Shown: in pieces, positions 15,349-23,504 of the stretch
Layout: each line of letters begins with the position of its first letter
Numbering within the stretch: position 1 is the first letter of the stretch
Assembly (NCBI GenBank): GCA_038063055.1
Contig: JBBTVY010000001.1
Span: forward strand, 1-52,106
Length of the DNA: 52,106 bases
Direction of reading: 5' to 3'
Source of the DNA: JACQKT01 sp038063055
GTDB taxonomy: Bacteria > Patescibacteriota > Minisyncoccia > UBA6257 > 2-01-FULL-56-20
Translations under genes and position numbers: made by a program
The notes under the pieces: model-generated
Seen by the model: only the letters and a program-made list of their open reading frames with translations
Told to the model about the DNA's origin: nothing
The model's database searches: none

Positions 15349-16809
15349 ATGTTCGGTAAAATAAAAAGTTTATTCTTGGAAAACAGAACTTTGCGTCAAA
15401 CTGTTTTCAAAAACGCTTTTTGGCTGAGCGTCGGAAATTTCGGGAGTCGTTTCATTCACGCCGCCATTATTATTTACGCCGCCCGCATCCTTGGGGCAAG
15501 TGAATATGGCGTCTTCTCGTACGCTTTAGGCCTAGCTTCTTTCTTTGTCATTTTTTCGGATATCGGCATTTCCCAACTTCTAACTCGAGAAGTTGCAAAA
15601 CATCCGGATAAAGCACGGGCTTATATTTCCACCTCGTTTGCCATTAAAATTTTCTTCCTCGCCAGCGTTATCATTCTAATGCTGCTCATAGCGCCGCACT
15701 TTTCCAAAATACCGGAAGCCAAAACGCTTATTCCTATCATAGCTATGCTTTTGATTTTTGACGGATTGAGAAATTTCGGTTTTGCCATAACACGAGCCCA
15801 AAATCGAATGGAACTTGAGACGCTTTTTACCGTTTTAACCGATATTTCCATCACTACTATTAGTTTTTTTGTGCTCTTTGCAAATCCTTCCGCCGAACGA
15901 CTTGCTTGGGGCTATGCGGCGGGAAGCGGACTAGGGCTAGTGATGCTCGGTTTAGCGCTAAGAAATTGGTTCAAGAATTTAGCGGCTGATTTTGATAAAA
16001 AATTAGTGATTCCGATTATTTCTTCGGCCTGGCCGCTTGCCATTGTCGGTTTATTTAGTATTTTTACGATTGACATCGACACTATCATTATCGGCTGGTT
16101 TCTCAATGCTTCGGATTTGGGACTATACGGCGTCGCTCAGCGGCCGGTACAATTAATCTATGCGCTCCCCGCTCTTCTTGCAACCAGCCTCTTCCCCATT
16201 TTAAGCAAATTAATTCACAGCAAAGAAGTTGAACGAGTGCGCGCAATCAATGAACGTTCCTTTGCTATTTCTTTCGGCCTTGCCATTCCTTTGACGTTCG
16301 GCGGGATTGTTTTGGGAAAACAAATAATCTACGCACTTTTCGGAGCGGAATATCTCGGCGCCGTTCTTACATTCCAGCTTCTTCTATTCACTGTTATTCT
16401 GGTTTCCCCGGAAATACTTTTGGGGAACTTATTCTTTGCCTATGGATTTCGCAAAATATTTATTGTTGCTGCGGCGCTGGGGGCGGTAACAAACGTAGTT
16501 TTTGACTTTTTGTTTATTCCCCGTTACGGCATCGCCGGTTCCGTAGTTGCCACCATCCTCGCTCATATCGCCATCTTATGCTGTTATTGGTTTAAAATGC
16601 GGCAAATTCACAGTTTTAAAATTATTTTCCGCCTCTCGCGAATTATTCCGGCTTCACTTTTGATGATAGTGCTCACTTCCATTCTCAGCCGGTGGGGAAT
16701 TAATGTTTTTTTGAATATCGGCATCTCGGCAACAACATACTTTTTCTTTCTTTATCTTTTTAAAGAACCACTGATTTCGGAAGTGAAAAAAGTTTGGAAA
16801 GCCGCCTAG
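15349..16809 (+). CDS. Wzx-like polysaccharide flippase, second copy
   Basis: From the ATG at 15349 this is a 486-residue MOP-superfamily protein with about 12-14 membrane helices. It has KNAFWLSVGNFGSRFIHAAI, IYAARILGASEYGVFSYALG and, later, RYGIAGSVVATILAHIAIL, as in RfbX/Wzx flippases. An in-frame ATG at 15271 would add 26 residues (starting MSFSHASN) that have no counterpart in the paralogue at 9827-11335, which starts close to the LFLEN/LLFEN segment, so the later start is preferred; neither start has a good ribosome-binding site. It exports lipid-linked glycan. It ends 14 bases before the convergent CgeB-type gene. Two flippases suggest two glycan products. Confidence 0.9.
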   Translation: MFGKIKSLFLENRTLRQTVFKNAFWLSVGNFGSRFIHAAIIIYAARILGASEYGVFSYALGLASFFVIFSDIGISQLLTREVAKHPDKARAYISTSFAIKIFFLASVIILMLLIAPHFSKIPEAKTLIPIIAMLLIFDGLRNFGFAITRAQNRMELETLFTVLTDISITTISFFVLFANPSAERLAWGYAAGSGLGLVMLGLALRNWFKNLAADFDKKLVIPIISSAWPLAIVGLFSIFTIDIDTIIIGWFLNASDLGLYGVAQRPVQLIYALPALLATSLFPILSKLIHSKEVERVRAINERSFAISFGLAIPLTFGGIVLGKQIIYALFGAEYLGAVLTFQLLLFTVILVSPEILLGNLFFAYGFRKIFIVAAALGAVTNVVFDFLFIPRYGIAGSVVATILAHIAILCCYWFKMRQIHSFKIIFRLSRIIPASLLMIVLTSILSRWGINVFLNIGISATTYFFFLYLFKEPLISEVKKVWKAA

Positions 16810-16823
16810 CGCCGTTTTCGCCA

Positions 16824-17906
16824 TTACTTTCTCTTTCCGCCAGTCAGAATTTTTTGGAAAATTTCCGAAAACCTTTTCTCCCAAGTGTGGTCGCGAATAG
16901 TCCTCTTGTGCCCCGCTTTCGCAATGCGCCCTCTCTCTTCATCGTGGTCCAAATAATATTTTATCTTTTCCGCCAATTCTTTTTTGGTGTTGAATACCAC
17001 AATTTCTTTGTCGTATTCATAGTAATTGTACAAATCCTCGGCAGCTTGAGTTATTAAAAATCCGCCACAGGCTGGAATCTCAAAATTACGGCCTTTTATT
17101 TGGGGCTTAGCGACGGGAAAATTAAAATTGATTACGTTCCTTAAAATAATTGATGGCGGAAAAAAATGGAAAGTGTTGTTAATCCCGCGGCGCATAAATA
17201 CTTTGGCTATTGTTTTAACAATGGTTTTAATGTCTTTGGCCGACGTGCTTACTTCGGCAAAATTCAAGTTTACTTTGCTGTTCGCAAAAATTTCCACCAT
17301 TTTTTCCTGACTTGCGCGGCCATTGGGCCAACCCTGACCCCAACAATCGACGGGAATGCCCTCCCGGGAAAGAAAATCAGCCATTTCTCGCCGATTGCCG
17401 TGCGGCCGTCCCACAAAGGTAACTCCGTACTTTTCTCCTGGAACTGGGTGATAAATTGCCGGATTGGCAGCCCAAGCGGATTTAATGACGTTGCGATAAC
17501 CGATTTTTCCATATTTTGGCAAGGCTTCTCGGTCAGTAGTAACCACCCAGTCAAAAAACGGCGCCCAATATCTGGAAAAATTTTCAAAACGCCATTGGTC
17601 ATCGGAAAACCAATTGACAGTAATAGTGTTGGTTTGGGTGGTAATGGCTTTAATGGTTTGCGGAGTAATTTCGTTGGTAAATAAATTGCAGAACACAATA
17701 TCCGGTTTTTCTTCTTTAACCATCATGAACAATTTATTGTTCATTTCTTTTTTGCCGACTTGCATCATCATTTCATCCACCGCAAAGTAAATGGCGTTCG
17801 CGCCGTACATTCTTGAAATGGAATCCCAAAAATTGACATGTTCGTAGGAATAACCTCGCCGGACATCGGCGTAATCATATTTAAATGCCGCGTATAGAAT
17901 TTTCAT
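16824..17906 (-). CDS. CgeB-type glycosyltransferase (GT-B, Glyco_trans_1_2)
   Basis: The 360-residue protein starts MKILYAAFKYDYADVRRGYS, with an N-terminal half of the CgeB/DUF3880 sort (VNWFSDDQWRFENFSRYWAP) and a C-terminal half with GRNFEIPACGGFLITQ, EIVVFNTKKELAEKI and AGHKRTIRDHTWEKRF. These are typical of COG4641 (spore maturation protein CgeB-like) glycosyltransferases. It is closely related to the gene at 34290-35453 and gives the uninterrupted form for comparison. The acceptor is unknown; it should work on the cytosolic face. It heads, on the minus strand, toward convergence with the flippase and follows a GT4 gene by 12 bases. Confidence 0.87.
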   Translation of the reverse strand: MKILYAAFKYDYADVRRGYSYEHVNFWDSISRMYGANAIYFAVDEMMMQVGKKEMNNKLFMMVKEEKPDIVFCNLFTNEITPQTIKAITTQTNTITVNWFSDDQWRFENFSRYWAPFFDWVVTTDREALPKYGKIGYRNVIKSAWAANPAIYHPVPGEKYGVTFVGRPHGNRREMADFLSREGIPVDCWGQGWPNGRASQEKMVEIFANSKVNLNFAEVSTSAKDIKTIVKTIAKVFMRRGINNTFHFFPPSIILRNVINFNFPVAKPQIKGRNFEIPACGGFLITQAAEDLYNYYEYDKEIVVFNTKKELAEKIKYYLDHDEERGRIAKAGHKRTIRDHTWEKRFSEIFQKILTGGKRK

Positions 17907-17918
17907 CTATTCTTTGTC

Positions 17919-18908
17919 TTATTGATTAAACACACTGAATACCTCAAAATACTTTTCTGAAACGCGGGGCCAATTAAGGTTGCTGAGACATTTTTCTCTG
18001 GCGTTTCTGGACATTTCCGAACGCAAAATATTGTCCGACATCAGCTTATGAATCAAAGTAATGAATTTTTTGAGTTCGCCGCTTTGGGGTTTTACCAAAA
18101 ATCCCTCTTTTCCGTCGCTAATCAACTCGCTATTGCCGCAACTATCCGATAAAACACATGGCAGGCCGGAAGCCATTGCTTCCACAATTACTGCCGCGCA
18201 GGGTTCATCTATGCTGGGAAAGAGAAATATATCAGAAGAGGCCATAATTTTGGAAACTTCTTCATGACTTGCAAATGGCATCCAATAAAAGTTTTTCAAA
18301 TCTTTGGCAGACGAGATAAAATCTTGCTTATCTTTTCGTCCCACTAGAACAAAACTGGCCTCGGGAACATTTTCGGCCAGTTTTATGAATACGTCCGGTC
18401 TTTTTCTTTTAAACATAGCCCCGACGAAAAGAATAACCGGCCTATTCAAGGGTAAGCCGAAGGTTGTACCCAGAAAATTCCTATCTCTCTTATGGGGATT
18501 AAAAAACTCTGTATCGACTCCATTCAATATCTTGAAAATCGGCTTCGACGGAAAATGTTTTTTTACCGATTGGGCAACGCAGTCAGAAACCGCGATAACA
18601 AACGCGGCACGCCGGAATAATATCTTTCTAACCGGCCAAGTTTTGCCTACCCTCAAAACCGTGTGCCAAGCAATGACATATCTTGTTCGCGCAGGCTTAA
18701 ACGGCAGGTACAATATCTCCTCCAAGACACCTATCCCCAGCATGTAATCCGGCTTAACCTTGCGCAAAACCAGAACTTTCTGCCAAAAAGTTTTGAGCTC
18801 CATAAAATCCACACGGCCGGACAAGCAGCGGAAAATATTATGATTAACGGTATCTATGGCATCAATTGGCTTGCCGAGCGGCGTTTTTAAAGACAAAATA
18901 CTGATCAT
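17919..18908 (-). CDS. GT4-family glycosyltransferase
   Basis: From ATG 18908 the product has 329 residues. It carries VILFVGAMFKRKRPDVFIKL at the start of the nucleotide-binding domain and the intact EX7E motif in DEPCAAVIVEAMASGLPCVL, with CGNSELISDGKEGF behind it. It is a retaining family 4 enzyme. A start at 18944 is also open but would overlap the upstream methyltransferase by 40 bases; the ATG at 18908 makes the standard ATGA overlap with that gene's TGA and leaves the GT-B N-terminus intact, so it is chosen. It is translationally coupled within a minus-strand run of glycan genes. The sugar is unknown. Confidence 0.87.
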   Translation of the reverse strand: MISILSLKTPLGKPIDAIDTVNHNIFRCLSGRVDFMELKTFWQKVLVLRKVKPDYMLGIGVLEEILYLPFKPARTRYVIAWHTVLRVGKTWPVRKILFRRAAFVIAVSDCVAQSVKKHFPSKPIFKILNGVDTEFFNPHKRDRNFLGTTFGLPLNRPVILFVGAMFKRKRPDVFIKLAENVPEASFVLVGRKDKQDFISSAKDLKNFYWMPFASHEEVSKIMASSDIFLFPSIDEPCAAVIVEAMASGLPCVLSDSCGNSELISDGKEGFLVKPQSGELKKFITLIHKLMSDNILRSEMSRNAREKCLSNLNWPRVSEKYFEVFSVFNQ

Positions 18909-19855
18909 TTTTTTCTGGCTTTTATGGTCAATTGGTCTCCCCATCTCAACTGCTGAAAAATCGGGTCGGCAATAATATCCGCGGCGATTCCAAAAGGTAA
19001 GAAATATTTTTCATACTTTCTGCCGTCGCCGAAAATCCAATACGACAACCCGGCAACAAGGCCGCGAAACGTGTCGGAATAAAACACTTTTTTCACCTCA
19101 AACCCGCAGCTTTCCAATTTGATTTTAAGGCTTTTCTCGTTCCAAAAAAACAGGTGTCGCGGAATATCGAAACCGCCCCAATTTCTCTTGAAAACTTTCG
19201 CGGCCAGACTGGAAAAATTAGGCAGAACAATAATAATTTCGCCCCCGGGTTTCAATAATTTACGCGCTTCAGCCAGCATCTTGTCTGGATTTGGGAGGTG
19301 TTCAAATACATGATTAAAATTTATCACGTTGAAAAAATTTCTTGGTAGTTCATTGTGCTCCAAATCACCCGAATAAATTTTGCCAACATTGGCGCGAGTC
19401 GTTATATCAACCGCTAATCGACTTATATCTAAACCGTAAGTATCCCATCCCAACTCCTTTAAATAACCCAAATATTTTCCGGCGCCGCAGCCAACATCCA
19501 AAACTTTTCCTTGCCGAACATAAATTGGATAGAAACTCATTCGCAGGAAAAATGAGTAAAAAATCTTATGATATAAGTGCGGACGGCCGTATTTTAAAAA
19601 ACCCGCCAAACAACACTTCTTAATAAATTTTTTCGCTCCTTCTAGCAAATTTAATTTCTCAGCCGGCTTTAGCTGATAAGCGTGATAATCAGCCGCATAA
19701 TATTTCTCTTCAATTTCTTTAAAATCCGGCTGAGGGTCGAGGAAACCGGCTCCGCAGGTTTCGCACCTGAAAACCGAGAATGACTTGTTGTTATTTATTT
19801 TGGAAGAAAACAAAAAAAGAACCTGAAGAGAACCGCAGGCTTTGCAATTTATCAT
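18905..19855 (-). CDS. Class I SAM methyltransferase with N-terminal zinc ribbon
   Basis: The 316-residue protein starts INCKACGS and has a second pair RCETCGAGF near residue 30, which together form a small zinc ribbon. The methyltransferase core follows: GKVLDVGCGAGKYLGYL (SAM loop), TYGLDIS, NFNHVFEHLPNPDKML and LKPGGEIIIVLPNF. This layout, zinc ribbon then methyltransf_23-type domain, is common among sugar or glycan methyltransferases in polysaccharide loci. It probably methylates a glycan residue or end. ATGA overlaps link it both to the GT4 downstream and the GT2 upstream. Confidence 0.88.
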   Translation of the reverse strand: MINCKACGSLQVLFLFSSKINNNKSFSVFRCETCGAGFLDPQPDFKEIEEKYYAADYHAYQLKPAEKLNLLEGAKKFIKKCCLAGFLKYGRPHLYHKIFYSFFLRMSFYPIYVRQGKVLDVGCGAGKYLGYLKELGWDTYGLDISRLAVDITTRANVGKIYSGDLEHNELPRNFFNVINFNHVFEHLPNPDKMLAEARKLLKPGGEIIIVLPNFSSLAAKVFKRNWGGFDIPRHLFFWNEKSLKIKLESCGFEVKKVFYSDTFRGLVAGLSYWIFGDGRKYEKYFLPFGIAADIIADPIFQQLRWGDQLTIKARKK

Positions 19856-20781
19856 TTGGTTTTGTTTTTTAACACTTTATAATACCGGATCAAAAAAATC
19901 AAAACGCGGTACAGTTTTCTATAAACAGTCGGCGACCCCGAAAGACTCATTAAAAAATAGACGAGTGATCGGATATTTTTGTGTAAAATAAAAGATGTCC
20001 AAAATAATTTTCGAGACGCGGCAGTATCGAAAGACGCCGTAAGGGTTCCTTCCCAAAAATAGAGATAGGACAACGCCGGCGGACCGTAACTTCTGTAAAA
20101 TTCAAAATTTCTTGCTTTAAATCTAGAAAAGTTTTTCAAAAGTTTTTGAGAATCAGTGGATAAATTGCGGGAACCATCCAGATATATATCGGAGTGGAAG
20201 TTATAAACATAAAGCGGCTTATTCAAAAAAATAATATTGCAGACTGCGGCCGCGCGAAAACCAAAATCGCTGTCCTCAGAATTTTCCAACAGTTCGTCGT
20301 AAAATATTTTTCTTTGGGTGAAAACGGATTTTTTCAAAGCAATTCCTCCGCCGAGGCCAATCATCCATTTAGGCCTCGCCTCGCTTTTAAAATACGACTC
20401 TTGGCCGAATTCATCCCTCAAAATAAACCCGGGGATAATAATTTCGACAGCTGGCTGTTCTGAAAAAACTTTCTTCGCTTCCGACAAGTATTCCGGCCGC
20501 AACTCGTCATCGCTGTCCAAAAACACGATTATTTCTCCGCGCGCTTTGTTGACGCCATGATTTCTGGCCGCAGACACTCCCGCATTATCTTGGTGGAAAT
20601 ATCTGATGTTATTTTGCCGGGCTTCAAAATCGCTGACTGCATTTTTCGTGTCGTCCGAAGAACCGTCATCCACGACAACTACTTCAAAATCTTTCTCGGT
20701 TTGGGAAAGAGCGCTGGGCAATGATTTTTCGCGCAGCGCCCGGGCTCGGTTATAAGCGGGTATGATTATGGTTGCAAACAT
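19852..20781 (-). CDS. GT2-family glycosyltransferase
   Basis: The 309-residue protein starts FATIIIPAYNRARALREKSL and has VVVVDDGSSDDTKNAV and the DXD region IVFLDSDDELRPEYL. LLENSEDSDFGFRAAAVC gives the acceptor-side acidic motif. It is a full GT-A enzyme of family 2 with a hydrophobic tail near residues 265-295 that may sit at the membrane. It overlaps the methyltransferase by four bases and follows another GT2 by six, so the genes are one transcription unit. No sugar specificity can be read. Confidence 0.88.
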   Translation of the reverse strand: MFATIIIPAYNRARALREKSLPSALSQTEKDFEVVVVDDGSSDDTKNAVSDFEARQNNIRYFHQDNAGVSAARNHGVNKARGEIIVFLDSDDELRPEYLSEAKKVFSEQPAVEIIIPGFILRDEFGQESYFKSEARPKWMIGLGGGIALKKSVFTQRKIFYDELLENSEDSDFGFRAAAVCNIIFLNKPLYVYNFHSDIYLDGSRNLSTDSQKLLKNFSRFKARNFEFYRSYGPPALSYLYFWEGTLTASFDTAASRKLFWTSFILHKNIRSLVYFLMSLSGSPTVYRKLYRVLIFLIRYYKVLKNKTK

Positions 20782-20787
20782 GGCTTT

Positions 20788-21651
20788 TTATAATTTCATT
20801 TTTGATATTTTCGTTTTTCGCCTGAACTTATCCAGAAAAAATCTCCTGAGCTTATAGGCGGGAAAGAAAATTTTCCGTAAAAACGGCCAAAGGGCATCTA
20901 AGTATTCAAGATAATTCTTGATATAAGCCCGGAAGAAAAACGGGTAGTCGCGGCGATATTTGCGGATTAAAGCCAAACTGAATTTTATGACTTCCGCGCG
21001 CTTCAAGTGGCCGATATTGGTGTCTCCAACAATGGATTCGATGGAGTATTCGGGCAGATTATACATCTTGCCGATTTTTCCAAGACGCATCCACAAATCA
21101 TAATCCTCGGCTTGTTTCAGTTTCTCGTCGTACCCGCCGACTAAAAGAACGGCGGACCTGCGATAAACCACGGCCGGGTGAAGAAACGGGCAACCAAAGA
21201 GCATGGCCTTTCGAATTTCCATATCAGTGCGCGGCTTTAAACTGCTGATTTGCAAGCCCCTACTTTTTAAAATAGCGGTATTGCCGGTGCCGACAATAAC
21301 GTATTCCGGATTACTTTCCAAAAATTCCACTTGTTTTCTCAATTTTGCGGGGTCAATCCAGGCGTCATCATCGTCGATGCGCGCGATATACTTCCCCTTT
21401 GCCTCTTTGAGGCCGCGATTGAGAGTTTTTTGGATTTTCAAATTAACTTCGTTTTTGAAATATTTAATCCGCGGGTCTTTCTTTTGGTATTTTAAAACAA
21501 TCTCTTCGGTTTTATCGGCTGAACAGTCGTTCACAATGATAAATTCAAAATTTCCGTATGTTTGATTCAAAACGCTTTCAATGGACCGCGGCAGCAAATC
21601 CGCGCGGCTGTATGTTGGCATTATTATTGAGACGAACGGTGTTTTATTCAT
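20788..21651 (-). CDS. GT2-family glycosyltransferase
   Basis: From ATG 21651 the product has 287 residues. It begins PFVSIIMPTYSRADLLPRSI and has IIVNDCSADKTEE and the metal site ARIDDDDAWIDP, then AEDYDLWMRLGKIG. It is a paralogue of the GT2 at 11313-12206 and lacks the two insertions found there. A start at 21678 would add MSAKKRRTH and overlap the upstream methyltransferase by 35 bases; the ATG at 21651 gives an 8-base overlap and a start close to the first strand, as in the family, so it is preferred. The C-terminus (FLRKIFFPAYKLRRFFLDKF) is basic and hydrophobic, suggesting membrane association. Confidence 0.88.
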   Translation of the reverse strand: MNKTPFVSIIMPTYSRADLLPRSIESVLNQTYGNFEFIIVNDCSADKTEEIVLKYQKKDPRIKYFKNEVNLKIQKTLNRGLKEAKGKYIARIDDDDAWIDPAKLRKQVEFLESNPEYVIVGTGNTAILKSRGLQISSLKPRTDMEIRKAMLFGCPFLHPAVVYRRSAVLLVGGYDEKLKQAEDYDLWMRLGKIGKMYNLPEYSIESIVGDTNIGHLKRAEVIKFSLALIRKYRRDYPFFFRAYIKNYLEYLDALWPFLRKIFFPAYKLRRFFLDKFRRKTKISKMKL

Positions 21652-22387
21652 ATGTGTGCGGCGTTTTTTCGCCGACAAGCACGACTATTGACGCCTTCCC
21701 CGCTTCCATGGGCTTCACGCTGAAATCAAGTTCAATCGGCTGAGTGGAAACGTTGATTTTATCGGTTAAATTTTTATGAAGTTTTTTCCGCAACTTGAAT
21801 ATATCCAATTTCTTCGCGATATTGATAATTTTCTTTATCCGGGACATTTTTCCCTTTAGCATGCCCTGGCCGAACACTCCTTTTACCGAAAAAAAACGGC
21901 TGGTTAGCGAGATGAACTCCCTTTGGTCCAATTCTTTAATATGGTCTTTTTGCGTTCCGGCAATTTCTTGTATTTCCCAAACCTCCCGGTCCGGAGTGCA
22001 AATTATCAATAACCCGCCCGGCTTCAGGATGCGCTTCAACTCTTTAAAAAAACCAACTTGGTCTTCTTCGGAAAAATGCTCAATCGTGTGAAAGCTTATC
22101 AAGGCATCGAAATAATCGTCTGCAAATTCCGTGCGCCGCGCGTCTCCCAAAATAAACCTTAGGTTGACTCTTCCGAATTTTTCCCGCGCCCGTTCAATAA
22201 GCGGTTCGTCAGAATCAAGTCCAAAAACATCGGCCTGCGGAAACGCTCGCGCGATCTGCGCCGTTCCAGCGCCGTCTCCGCTTGCAATATCTATCACCTT
22301 GCCGATTTTGCCCTGCTTGGCGAGCAATTCTGCCGCAAATAAATACAACTTCTCCCGCTCTTTTAATCCTTCCCAATTGATAGGCAT
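21644..22387 (-). CDS. Class I SAM-dependent methyltransferase
   Basis: The 247-residue protein has a UbiE/methyltransf_11-type core: KVIDIASGDGAGTAQIAR (SAM loop), DVFGLDSDEPLIERARE, ALISFHTIEHFSEEDQV and LKPGGLLIICTPDRE. The SAM loop and acidic ribose-binding position are intact. A C-terminal extension after residue 190 (LDIFKLRKKLHKNLTD) is basic. Its place between a GT11 and a GT2 gene suggests a glycan methyltransferase acting on a sugar hydroxyl or carboxyl, which is inference. It starts one base after the GT11 stop. Confidence 0.88.
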   Translation of the reverse strand: MPINWEGLKEREKLYLFAAELLAKQGKIGKVIDIASGDGAGTAQIARAFPQADVFGLDSDEPLIERAREKFGRVNLRFILGDARRTEFADDYFDALISFHTIEHFSEEDQVGFFKELKRILKPGGLLIICTPDREVWEIQEIAGTQKDHIKELDQREFISLTSRFFSVKGVFGQGMLKGKMSRIKKIINIAKKLDIFKLRKKLHKNLTDKINVSTQPIELDFSVKPMEAGKASIVVLVGEKTPHTYE

Positions 22388-22388
22388 A

Positions 22389-23297
22389 TTAATTAAACTT
22401 ATTTTCCGTTTTGACTGTTTGAACAGACATCCAGCCGGCCGGGTAACGGTCGGCGTCTCGCGGCTTCCGATTGAACCATCGCTCGGGAGCGAAAACTATT
22501 TTCTCGGGATTTTCGCAAAGCCAAGCTCCCCACCAACCAAAGGTACTATTGGCAATAATATGGTGTTCGCACCGGCTCATTAGATATAAATCTTCATAAT
22601 TTCTTTCCGGACCGTTAAAATCCATAAAAATCATCTGGTAAGAAAATTTAAAATTTTCCTTTGCCCAAGAGATGTCATCGGAGAAAACAAAGAAAGTCGG
22701 GTTTGAAACCATTGCCGCGACTCGGCTGATTGCGGCTTTATAGTACGCCAGCCCGACGGTCGCATAAATTTGCCGCGCCTTCTTGTCGGCCAGATAATCG
22801 GCTCGCCTGATATGAACGGAAACCGAGTTGGCCGCTTCTATCATTTTTTGCGCCTCCAAACTTGGTTTGCTTAACGGTTCTTTCAGACGATATTCGCGGC
22901 GGATAATTGATTCCGCATCTTTAAAATATTTCTCGTTTTGCCAGTATCCTTCCATATAAGCGTCGCCTCGATGATTCAAGACAGAAAAATCAAATTTATC
23001 TTTCGGTTCCCTAAGATAATTTGGATTTTCTCCAAGAATTCCGTAATTTCCTAAACGCCGAACAACCTTTCCCAAAATACCGGGATGGATTTTGCCCTTC
23101 ACTGCTTCAATTTCAACCGGCAATGCCGCGGGGGCCGTAATCAGAAAACGATTAAGACCGTAGGCGTGGAGCGCATAATCATCAAATCCCGTAAGGTCAA
23201 GTTTGAATTCCGCGCCGCAAACATTCGCCAACCGCCGGCCGGCCGCGTACTGAAAAAGTTGATTGCCCAAACCGCCAATTATTTTCGCTATAACCAT
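22389..23297 (-). CDS. GT11 alpha-1,2-fucosyltransferase-like enzyme
   Basis: The 302-residue protein has the family 11 hallmarks in order: IIGGLGNQLFQYAAGRRLA at the N-terminus, VSVHIRRADYL (HxRxxD, donor GDP-sugar site) near residue 160, and NSTFGWWGAWL with the preceding FVFSDDISWAKENF near residues 220-275. GT11 enzymes transfer L-fucose, or rarely a related 6-deoxy sugar, from GDP-fucose. A GDP-6-deoxyhexose pathway is present at 47849-51020. If that pathway makes colitose, this enzyme could transfer colitose, as some GT11 members can. Its ATG lies inside the last codons of the upstream remnant ORF, overlapping by 10 bases. Confidence 0.93.
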   Translation of the reverse strand: MVIAKIIGGLGNQLFQYAAGRRLANVCGAEFKLDLTGFDDYALHAYGLNRFLITAPAALPVEIEAVKGKIHPGILGKVVRRLGNYGILGENPNYLREPKDKFDFSVLNHRGDAYMEGYWQNEKYFKDAESIIRREYRLKEPLSKPSLEAQKMIEAANSVSVHIRRADYLADKKARQIYATVGLAYYKAAISRVAAMVSNPTFFVFSDDISWAKENFKFSYQMIFMDFNGPERNYEDLYLMSRCEHHIIANSTFGWWGAWLCENPEKIVFAPERWFNRKPRDADRYPAGWMSVQTVKTENKFN

Positions 23298-23482
23298 TTC
23301 TTGTAAAGACGCCTAAGCTTATCATAATATTCAGCCCCGATAATCTTTTTTAAGGATGTTCTTAAATTTGTTTTTAAGCTCCCTTTTTGCGTGTGAAATG
23401 CAACATTTGGAGGAATGAAACCGATTTCTTTGGAATCTATATTCAGGTCTTTGAGCCACGCAGCGAAACAACTTCCCGGCAC
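23288..23482 (-). pseudogene. 3' remnant of a gene upstream of the GT11 gene
   Basis: A 64-codon frame with only a GTG (23482) as possible start ends LKKIIGAEYYDKLRRLYKKWL and its stop overlaps the GT11 ATG by 10 bases, the arrangement of two coupled genes. The sequence looks like real protein and resembles the basic C-terminal tail of glycosyltransferases (IIG-YYDKLRRLYKK). There is no ribosome-binding site and no complete domain, and the frame begins right where the LamG gene ends (23505). The simplest reading is that the 5' part was lost when the LamG gene arrived. A genuine small protein cannot be excluded. Confidence 0.5.
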
Positions 23483-23504
23483 AGAACGATATTGTGAGTT
23501 TGAA